DNA from: Chalciporus piperatus
Taxonomy: Eukaryota > Basidiomycota > Agaricomycetes > Boletales > Boletaceae
Direction: 5' to 3'
Assembly (NCBI GenBank): GCA_038093975.1
Contig: JBBPTG010000072.1
Coordinates: 1 to 64,000 of the forward strand
Length of the DNA: 64,000 bases
Below, piece by piece: positions 54,909-64,000 of this stretch; within the stretch, counting starts at the first letter, position 1; the number at the start of each line of letters is the position of its first letter. A program made the translations under genes and the position numbers. The notes beneath the pieces were generated by a model. That model did not search any database and was not told where the DNA came from. It saw only the letters and a list, made by a program, of their open reading frames with translations.

Positions 54909-56018
54909 CACTGTCCGCTATGGACGAGGACGCTGCTATTACACATTGTTGTAGATTGTATTCGTTCGAACCACGAATGTGTGCTTCCCGTTACCCGTGA
55001 CATAATACTAGCATCAGTTCACCAAGCCTTCAGACTGAGCTGAGCAGCTTGCTAATCAACGCCGGAGTAACTCACCTGCCCCGTCGTCCGAAGACCCTGT
55101 CTTCTGCTGAGCCCAGAGTCCGTTCGGCGAGATCCAACTCCAGGAGTCACTAGGCGTGATGCTTTGACAATGCCAGTCTCAAAGCAATCCTAGGTACAGA
55201 GGACGCTCGAGCTCAAGCTATTGCCACTGGCAGAAGAATGATGGAGGTGACGCCAACTGAGATTGCACTTCAAACAACACGTGGTCCATAGTAAGGTACA
55301 AACCTTCTTTGCCTCGTTGACTCAACGCGCAACTAATTTACTCCAGAATCAACGTCGTGGCACCCGTCACTGGATCAGCGCCAGCGCGCAAGGCTGTGAC
55401 CACTGACCGCGTATATATTCAAGTTGTTGCGAAATTATTCACGTCTTTATGCAGACGATATTACCAACTTTAAATTTGCAAGCATCCAGTGAGCCTGTGG
55501 CAGCAGCAGCGATACAACAGACTCCTCCCTCGTTTTCCGTTCCCACCTCAAACTCTCCAGTTCAGCGCTGTTCAGCGTTGTAAGGTGGCGTACAGCCTCG
55601 TACCGAAACATTCGCTGTCAGTCAGGCTCATGACATGATGCCTGTCAACTGTCATTCATACTGTCACATCTCCTTGGTAACCTACTTTCGGGGCTACAGT
55701 ATGTGTTCGGAGGAGCAGACTGTAGTCTGTAGTCACTGTACTACAGTATGTAGCACCGTTCTAGCACCATTCCCTGGAAACAGCCCCTGCTAACACCAGG
55801 AACGCCACTGTCAGTCTTGTCCCAAAATATTGAATTCATGAATCGCGCAAGGGGTCATATGAAACATATTACGTTACAATACTGCACCACCCGCAGCTCG
55901 ACAGAATTGGACAGCTGCCGGCGACCAACGCCTTCGGTGACAATTGTTTCGAGATCCACTTCTCATGATCGATACTGATATATAGTCTCCCCCGTCACTC
56001 GCCAGACAATCCAGAACG
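54909..56018. other. Intergenic upstream of the P450 gene
   Basis: About 1.1 kb. Short words built on ctacagtatgt and ctgtagtc recur at 55693-55755 and form small inverted repeats. A TATATA element at about 55979 lies 40 bases before the P450 ATG. No gene. Confidence 0.45.
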
Positions 56019-58102
56019 ATGTCGCTGCCCACAGGGACGCTAGTCCAGAATCCTTCACTTTTGGCTGCCGTTGCGGCGGTCGTCATTGTCGGCTGGTATG
56101 CAAGACGACATTCCGGCTCGAAGAATGGACTTCCACTCCCCCCTGGTCCCACTCCCGGATGGTTCTGGGAGAGTTTTGTGCCACTGAAGAAGTGAGACTT
56201 GAATAGCACTTGCTATTCGAGCTGAGCTGAGCTGACTATCACTTTAGCATGGGTTTTGTCGTTGATGAGTTGGTTAAGCAACATGGTCCCGTAATTACCA
56301 TCCAACTGGGAGGCCAAAATATGGTCATCATCGGACGCGTCGAGGTAGGATAGAGGGCTTCTCCTTGTACTCTGGGTCGCTGATTGACCTGCCTCATTTA
56401 GGCCGCGACTGAAATCATGGAGAAGGAAGGCTCCGCACTCGTAGACCGTCCTTCCATGATTGCAGCCGATGAACTGCTATCTGACGGCAAACGCCTTGTG
56501 CTCGTAGGCAGCGGTGACATGTTCCGACGACTCAGGAAGGCAGCCCACACACATCTTCAGGCCAAGGTGGTAGAAACTTACAAGGAAATCCAATTCGACA
56601 ATGGGAAGACTTTCATCCTCGATATCCTCAACGACCCGAAAAAGCACCAGAAACATGCCGAACGGTGAGTCTTGAGATCGAGTGTTGCAGAACTGACACG
56701 ATGCTAACTGTGCGATGGACCTAGCTACACCACCTCTGTCGTCTTACGTGTCACGTATGGCAAGTCGAGTCCGACCTCCATCGACGATCCGGACTTCGTT
56801 GGCGTGCGCCAAGTTATCGAAGATTTCATGATAGCTCTACGTCCCGGTTCTTATCTGGTCGATCTTCTCCCTTGGCTGAGATACGTTCCTGGATACACAA
56901 GGACCCTGAGGAAGCAATATGAATACGCCCTCGAGTTCTACTTGACTCAACTCAACCGTGTGCGAAATGCAGTGGTAAGCAGCCATCGCCTTGTCCCATA
57001 TCGTGGTTGACGGACGAGCAATGCCACAAGTCATCAAACGATGCTGGGCCGTCGTTCACTCAAACACTACTTGAAAAAGTCGACGACCACCAGTTATCCG
57101 TGGAGGAGATGTCTTTCCTTGCTGGACAATTGTTTGAAGCCGGATCAGACACGGTGAGCACGCACTGCATTAGCTACAACTATGATTGTGCTGAAGAGAC
57201 GGCGTACAGACTGCTTGCGGTATCATGACCATGATCATGGCTGCAGCCAAATATCCTGAGGCTCAACGACGAGTTCAAGAGGAGTTGAATATGGTTGTTG
57301 GGATGGATAAACGTGAGTGCGCGGTTGTTAGATTGATCACCACATCGCCAACTGAGCCGTCAACGCAGTTCCAAGCTGGGATGACTGGGATGCCCTTCCA
57401 CAGGTTCATGCGTTCATCGCTGAGGTATTGCGATGGAGACCCATTGCACCAAACGGTAAGCCATTTATGCGTTCTAACTAGGAAAGGTTGACACTGACTG
57501 CGGCCACTAGCCGTTCCTCACCGTGCAACGAGGGATATCATCTGGGTAACACATTTCTGTTTCAGCCCAGAGTTCGTTGACCATAACGATGATACGTTTC
57601 ACAGAGAGGCTACTGTATTCCAGCTGGTACGACAGTGTTTGGGAACCTGTGGTGTGTACTCCCCCTGCATTAATCTACGTGAGGTGACTCACTTTTGTTC
57701 TACACGAAAACAGGGCTATAGGTCGAGACCCTGAGGTTTTCCCCGATCCCGAAAAATTCGACCCTCAACGCTGGATAGATAAAGATGGTAAGCTGAGGGA
57801 CGACCTCCGTACTTACACGTTTGGATTCGGCCGAAGGTGTGTGATTTTTCGTATCCGATTCTCCCTTACAACTCACATCGAACACGCCACGCAGAGTTTG
57901 CCCGGGGATCCATCTCGCAAACCGCTCGTTATTTATCTCCCTATCCTTCCTCCTCTGGTCCTTCAAAATCGTTGAGCGTCCGGATGCGCCTGTTGATACG
58001 ACTCCAGATACCGACAGTCCTGTGGTGCACCCCGCATACTTTGAAGTTGACTTTGTTCCCCGACTCGGAGAGGAACGTTTGAGGGAAATGATGAGCTTGT
58101 GA
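56019..58102 (+). CDS. Cytochrome P450 monooxygenase
   Basis: About ten exons from the ATG at 56019 to TGA at 58102 give roughly 500 aa. The N terminus has a membrane anchor (LLAAVAAVVIVGWYARR) and the LPLPPGPTPGW hinge. The frame carries on through MGFVVDELVKQHGPVITIQLG, MFRRLRKAAHTHLQ, and the I-helix FEAGSDTTACG, which forms across an intron with the conserved AGxDTT. Then EVLRWRP (ExxR), VPHRATRDIIW, GYCIPAGTTVFGNLWAIGRDP, FDPQRW (PERF region) and FGFGRRVCPGIHLA, in which the heme-ligand cysteine is encoded just after an intron. It is a basidiomycete class II enzyme of the O-methylsterigmatocystin-oxidoreductase-like look, using cytochrome P450 reductase at the ER. The substrate is unknown. 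A dehydrogenase gene follows 800 bases downstream on the same strand. Confidence 0.88.
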
Positions 58103-58917
58103 GCTTCGACTACCTTGTATCTCTGAAATGGGGTTTATCTATATACCAAACTTCTCTGCTGCGTTGTGGACGTGTACACACGGCCGGGTGGCCATGAATG
58201 CACTATATGTTTCTCCTTTCCTATCGACTCGAGCGAGTTTTCACAGTGGGAGGCAAGAACGCAGAAACGATTATGTCAGTGAATGCGCAGCCACGGTGCC
58301 TAATCCGAAATCGCGCAATTGTCGAAGACCGAAATACTGGGCTATCATCTTGCTTCCAATGCCATGTCAGCTCTTAGATCTTGAGCAAGTCAAGCTCTTG
58401 TCCCGGCTCAAGTTGAGAGTACCCGCGACGCCGATAGCTGATGCTCTGACGAGGTTTCTGGGAAGCCGGTGAGCATTACCATGATTTCTGGAATTGTCTT
58501 GAGTAACTTCCAAGGAGAAGACGGCTGGGCTTCCGACCGATATAGGGGACACATCTCTCACAAGTGCCGACATTCGACAAGTCTGGGAAACGAGCAGTTC
58601 CTTTCCTGCCCTGAAACTGCGGCAGGAATGGCAAATGTTGAATCTGCTTTCCTTGTTAAGGGTCTAAGCCCCGCAAGAATTGGGCTGCTGTGCCTTCCCC
58701 GAGATCTGTGACTTGACAGGACCACTCCCAGGTCAGCCTGGGGACCATGTCACATGGACGCGGGGAATCCCCCACATTTCACGTAAGGGGCCAGGGGTAT
58801 CCCACACCCTATTGGAATATAAAATGTTCACGAGAGTACTCACAAGGTCTGGAAAGCCCGAGTTAGATCACCCCGCTCACCTTTACGACTGAAAATCCTG
58901 AACGTCGAACGGAAACG
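58103..58917. other. Intergenic between P450 and SDR genes
   Basis: Short frames only (for example 58128-58472); none resembles a known protein. Confidence 0.45.
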
Positions 58918-60273
58918 ATGATGGCGAACTCCAAAGGCGTGGCGCTAGTGACAGGATCAGCTCGAGGCATCGGTCGCACCCTTGCCCTCCGATTGGCGAG
59001 CGACGGCTACGATGTCGGGTTGAACGACATCCAGGTGAACCATGATAAGCTTGAGGTGCTACGGCAAGACATCACGCGAGAGTACCCTGAACGCAGTGTC
59101 TGTGTCTTGGTGGCAGACGTGAGCGTTGAGGAGCAGGTCAAGGGCATGGTGGAGGGAGTGGTGAAGGCTTTGGGACGCCTTGATGTGGTAAGCAGAAGTC
59201 GACGATCGAGTCCGAGTCAGCCACTTGACATTTGCTCATCATGGCCGCGGCAGATGGTGGCCAATGCAGGCGTCGGAACGGTCAAGACTATTCTCGAAAG
59301 TGAGTTTTATTGTATCGCTGCTGGCTCTTGAGTCCAGGATGAATTACCAACCAATTACCAACACTACGAAATCTGAATAGTGACTGCTGAGGATTGGGAC
59401 AAGGTACAAGCGGTCAACGGCCGAGGAACATTTCTCTGTTATAAATATGCAGCGTTGGAAATGATCGCTCGAGGGACTAAGGGGCGAATCATTGGTGCGA
59501 GCTCAGTCCTTGGCAAGCAAGGTGAGAATCCGTATTCGCCTCAGTAGAGTTGAACGACTGTCTTCTGCCACTCATTGAGAGTCTGGTTTCAAGGGGAGAC
59601 TACTACCGTATTCGGTCTCCCGTCACCTTCGCTGACATTCATATTGTAGCGCAAGTGCTCCTTAGCGCTTACTGTGCATCCAAGTTTGCAGTTCGCGGGT
59701 TGACTCAGACAGCAGGTGCGAACGCGTCATATCCACTCTATGTCACGAATCAGGACTATCCGAACTCTGAATCCCTTAGCGCTCGAGTTTGGGAAATACG
59801 GGATCACCGTCAATGCATATGCCCCAGGTGCTATTGAGACTGCGATGCGTTCGTCGTTCGATTTCATTGTTTTTGATCGTGCCTGATGGATTGTGTGGGC
59901 CACAGTGGCTGGACTCCATCAGGCCGTGATCCAACATACCGGCGATGAAGGGGGCATCTATGAGCCGGTAACCCCCCGAAATGCAAAGGGCAACTGTTCA
60001 TCGTTATGCTTATGTTGTATCAACAGATGAAGAAGATGTCAGCAGTCGGATACCTGGGACATACTCAAGATATTGCCGGTCTTGTGTCTTATTTGGCGTC
60101 TCCAGAGGCACACTTCATCACTGGTATGTACTGACATGCCGCTTGCCCAGAATGACAGTGCTTATTGTGTTCACAGGTCAAACGGTAATTGATGTTACGT
60201 TTCATCTGCGAAGACCTAGAATGATGAATCCCCTAGAAAGATTTCGATCAACGGCGGAACTTACTTTGACTAG
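58918..60273 (+). CDS. Short-chain dehydrogenase/reductase (acetoin-reductase-like)
   Basis: A plus-strand gene of about eight exons, ending at 60273. MANSKGVALVTGSARGIGR gives the TGxxxGIG cofactor loop. It is followed by VGLNDIQVNHDKLE, CVLVADVS, RLDVMVANAGV (NAG motif, across an intron), AEDWDKVQAVNGRGTFLC, IIGASSVLGKQ (catalytic Ser), AYCASKFAVRGLTQTA (catalytic YxxxK), LEFGKYGITVNAYAPGAIET, and the end block DIAGLVSYLASPEAHFITG joined to QT and ISINGGTYFD. The last junction needs an AAG acceptor just before ATTTCG. The pattern is that of fungal acetoin/diacetyl reductase-like SDRs, NAD(P)H-dependent and soluble. All catalytic residues are kept. Start at 58918 or the next ATG at 58921. 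Possible functional link to the neighbouring P450 is only positional. Confidence 0.85.
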
Positions 60274-61024
60274 ATGGCTCGGGGCATCATTAAATCACTG
60301 GATCGCGATGGCTACCGGGGATCTGTATTCTGTACCACCTCTTCTAACATTAGGATCCATTATCTATCTTCACCCGTGGTGGTGTTGCAATGCCACACGT
60401 GTCCAGCAGGTCCGACGATAGACGAAGGTACATTTTAAACGTTTCCGACCACCTGGAGATGTGTAAAAGACAAGGATTTCACGAGAACTGCCGAGAGGAA
60501 AGCGGAGTCCACTGTGACAATTAAATACTACTCGCGGAGTTCAGCTCCTTGACATGGGAGACATCCGAGTCTAGTTCCAGTACTGCCAGTGTTGTATCGT
60601 ACCAGGCTTGAACTTGTTCACAAAACTCTCTAAAGCTGGTTAACTTGATGCAAACAAGAAAAAGACGACCTCCTCGCCGCGCCCGGCCGGCCACTACCCA
60701 AAGCAAATTGCTAACGGCAACTACCTGGATGGGGATTTCCGCTCACCGATGTTTTCTGGGGCTTCAAGCGGACGATATCCTCTAAAATCCTCAGGCATAA
60801 TGAACTGCAACATGGTTGACTTCAAGTTCAAGTTCGTTGTCCAATGGCTTTGTCGGATGATTATGGCTAACCCCAAATATGTATAGAATTTGATCCTGTG
60901 CCGGCCGTCACGCCGGTTGGACGCCCACAAAATGATCCACGGTTCAGTTACTCGTTCAAACTTCCCTTCATATTTGAGCGACTTTTTCACATTCTGCCTT
61001 TTCTACTCAGGCTGTCCATAGCAC
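60274..61024. other. Intergenic upstream of the second giant gene
   Basis: No gene seen. CT-rich sequence precedes the ATG at 61025. Confidence 0.45.
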
Positions 61025-64000
61025 ATGGATCGCAAACAACAACTAGACAAACGGTTTCGCGATATACTTCGTGGTTCTACCGCCCTCGATCGCAATCAAC
61101 CGCTCTTCCTTGAAGGCCTTTGTATCCAAGAAGATCCATCGGCCTGCGTCAGCAAGATAGTCGAGAGTAAAGATCATGGGCTCGAATCACTCCAACGGGC
61201 TATGCGCCATGACATGAGCCTGAAGTTCATGAATGGCCTTGGTTCCAAGGTAATTGATTATCTCCTCCGTGCCAACGACGCAGGAGATATTCTGGATGCG
61301 GCCATCCTAGCCATAGTCGAACCTCCCATATTTTGGAACAAATTCTGCGGCGAGTTCGAGAAAGGCAATCTAGACAAGCCTGGAGAGTCTGCATTTGCAC
61401 AACTCTTAGCTTATCTTTTGAGGATGGAAAATCGGGACACTTCCCGTTACCGCGACTGCGCGAAGAATCCATCCATCATCGACAAGCTCGTTGGTTCTGA
61501 CCAGCCGGATGTCAGAGCGAATGCCCACCTTATCAAGGAGATCGTCTCCACCACCTCCACCGCCGCTATCTCTTCCATATCAGACAGTCCTGGCGGTCGC
61601 CACGACAACGACTTTTTCGACTTTCGCGATATATCCATTATCCCTACTGCAGATGAAGTCCAATGCACGAAACAAGCATTCTACAGGCACGCTTCGCTTC
61701 TAGACGATCCTGATGCAAAGCCGACACGTATTCCGGACTACCTGGACAACACGTTCCGACTCTTACGAGAGGACATGTTACACCAGCTGAAAGAAGAGCT
61801 TCAGCCCGTGCTTGCGAAGGAGGAAAAGGAGGGAAAGGAGGGAAATGGAAAGAAGCGGGAAAATAGGACCATGAAGGAAAAGAAGCGGGAAAAGACGGGG
61901 GGTCAGAAGAAGAAAGGCGGGATACGCGGAGTTGTCATCGAGGGGTTGCGGATGGTAGATGTGTTCACCCAAACAGGCGACCGCAAGACTCGGCATGGGA
62001 TTATGCTCCAGTGTACCGAAGACCTCGGGATATTCAACCAGGTCGATGACAAGGAGCGAAAGACCTTCCTCAGCAAAGATCCACGCGGTTCAAAATTCCT
62101 CACGAACCAGTCTCTCGCTTGCCTCATCGTTGACGGACAACTCCTCACTTTGGGAACGATTCTGCGAGTAGAAGATTTGCTGGCGAAGAAGCCCCCCGTT
62201 GTCGTCATTCAGGTTTACGGAGAAGCAAGTACGACCAAGACACTTCTTCGACTGAACTCGGCCAAAGATGTCAAACTCATTCAAACGAACACCGCGATCT
62301 ACGCCTTCGAACCCGTCCTCAGGGTGATGCAAAAGATGAAAGTTGTCCCTTTGGTGGAGGAGATACTGTTTTGGGAGAACGGAATTCCACTCGGAAGCCC
62401 ACCAGTGGTCACGCCAGAGATCACTGTACCTCTCGCCCGAGACCCGTCGATGGATATTCAATCGATGTTTGGGACTCCATCCTCCATGAAACTTGATAGC
62501 AGTCAAGCGCTTTCTTTACTCGCTGGACTGAACCAGAGGGTTTCATTGATACAAGGTCCTCCTGGTACGTCTGGCACTGGTGCCGATCGTCTGACCCCGC
62601 ACGATGACTAAATTATGGGTAGGAACTGGGAAGTCATTTATCGGGGCGCTCCTTGCCAAGGCCCTTCACGACTTCACCCAACAAACCATTCTTGTCGTCT
62701 GCTATACAAACCACGCCCTTGACCAGTTCCTCGAAGACTTGCTCAAAATAGGCATTCCGGACTCGAACATAATACGCCTCGGCGGTCGCCCTAACCCCGC
62801 GGTCGCGCATCTTAGTCTGCAGAGTCAGACCAGAGGGAAGCACAACCGCTCCAACGCAGAGTGGACCATCATCGACAGCTTGAAGTCGAGAGCGGAGTTT
62901 CTGCAGGAGCGGTTGGAGACCGCCTTTGAAGCCTTTCTCGCGTCCAAGATATCATTAGAAGACCTACTCACGTACATCGAGTTCGAGGACTCGGATTACT
63001 TCGATGCATTCCAAGTACCTGAGTCCACGGATGGGATGACTCGCGTGGGGAAGAAGGGGGAACCCATCGACTCCACGTATCTCATCTCTCGATGGTCACA
63101 AGGGCACAATGCCGGAATGTTTCGTCAGGAAGCAAATGTCCAGGCAGCGGAGAAAATATGGTCAATGCTAAATGTGCAGCGTCAACAGAAGCTAGATGAG
63201 TGGAAGTTGGGCGTCAACAAGTCTATGGTGGAGGATATCTGGAAGTCTGGGAGGGATTACGACGAGTGCCAGGACGACCTCTCACGCAAATTCGGGGAAG
63301 CCAGCGTAGAGCTACTCAAGCAGAAGCGCATTATAGGATGCACTACCACTGGCGCAGCTAAGTATACCGAAGACATCCGAGCTGCCGCCCCACAAGTGTT
63401 GCTCGTCGAGGAAGCGGGCGAGATTTTAGAGAGTCATGTCATCGCTGCGCTTGGGAGAGAGACCAAGCAAATGATACTTATCGGCGATCATAAGTATGTT
63501 ACCATTGCCCCGTTTCGGCTTTGACTAATGATTTCTCGTAGGCAACTTCGACCGAGAGTGACCAAGTACGAACTCACAGTCGAGAACGGGCAGGGCTATG
63601 ACCTCAATCGGTCTCTGTTTGAGCGTCTCGTCCTCAAGGGCTTTCCGCATATTACCCTCTCAGCCCAACATCGCATGCGTCCTGAGATATCCGCTCTCAT
63701 CCGAGAGTTAACATATCCCGGACTCACTGATGCCCCCAAGACCAAGAACAGGGACAACATTCGTGGAATTCAGAGCAACGTCGTCTTCATGGACCACGAA
63801 CATCCCGAAGAGGATGAGAAGCGTATCTCCGACCGCGGGGATGGCGGATCCTCAACTTCGAAGCAAAACCAATTCGAGGTGGAGATGGTCATGAAAATTA
63901 TCCACTACCTTATTCAACAGGGCTACAAAAGCGAGAACATCGTCATTCTCACACCGTATCTGGGCCAATTGACCTTGCTCCGTGACGCGATCAAGAAGGA
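61025..64000 (+). CDS. Second giant SF1 helicase paralogue (3' end outside window)
   Basis: Exons 61025-62564, 62623-63493 and 63542 to the window end encode the first 950 or so residues of a paralogue of the 47379-54908 protein. The N-terminal region aligns throughout (KRFRDILRGSTALDRNQPLFLEGLCIQEDP with the first gene's RRFNDVLHG block). The helicase motifs are present: LIQGPPGTGKSFIGALLAKAL, CYTNHALDQFLEDL, LLVEEAGEILESH, ILIGDHKQLRPRV and SAQHRMRPEISALI. Both introns that fall in the visible part sit at exactly the same codon positions and phases as in the first gene. A lysine/glutamate-rich insertion at about 61815-61920 (KEEKEGKEGNGKKREN and on) is missing from the first copy. Whether the three AAA+ modules follow cannot be seen here. 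Confidence 0.85.

Overview
The window reads as a filamentous basidiomycete chromosome, most likely an Agaricomycete. Genes are split by many short introns of about 45-70 bases with GT-AG borders. Several families are ones expanded in mushrooms: HET-domain proteins, DUF6532, the cysteine-cluster proteins that travel with KDZ transposases, and lineage-specific 7TM proteins. No rRNA, tRNA, CRISPR or bacterial-type operon was seen. All exon models were built by eye from splice sites and family resemblance.

Layout. 1-9,430 is an accessory, rearranged block. It holds the 3' part of a HET-domain gene, a DUF6532 gene truncated at its 5' end, a 5.1-kb mobile element bounded by matching inverted termini (about 3171-8304) with two convergent genes (a GRF-like zinc-finger protein and a CxC5/CxC6 KDZ-associated protein), and a second HET gene. 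That second HET gene is cut off at the element's right end and carries an internal inverted piece of about 175 bp. 9.9-12.1 kb holds two small unknown genes, one with a PD-(D/E)XK-like signature. 12.7-15.35 kb is ATG13 (autophagy) and 17.25-18.1 kb is a glutathione S-transferase.

18.45-29.98 kb is a tandem segmental duplication. Each unit carries an aldo/keto-reductase remnant, a large membrane protein gene and a serine beta-lactamase-family remnant. Only the two membrane-protein genes stay open, and they are nearly identical; both flanking enzyme genes have decayed in both copies.

30.6-38.3 kb is a conserved housekeeping stretch: a 1026-aa leucine-rich-repeat (RNI-like) protein, a DOT5-type nuclear thiol peroxidase and an aldehyde dehydrogenase. 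38.9-46.4 kb has a small lineage-specific protein, an uncertain small gene, an AIM9-like phosphotransferase-family protein and a 7TM protein.

47.4-64 kb is dominated by two paralogous giant genes. The first (47379-54908, about 2346 aa) fuses an SF1 (Upf1/ZNFX1-like) helicase, an NFX1-like cysteine-rich region and three CbbX/SpoVK-type AAA+ modules. The second begins at 61025 and runs off the window. A cytochrome P450 and a short-chain dehydrogenase lie between them. The giant helicase-AAA+ pair and the inverted-repeat-bounded KDZ-like element are the strongest candidates for unusual biology here.
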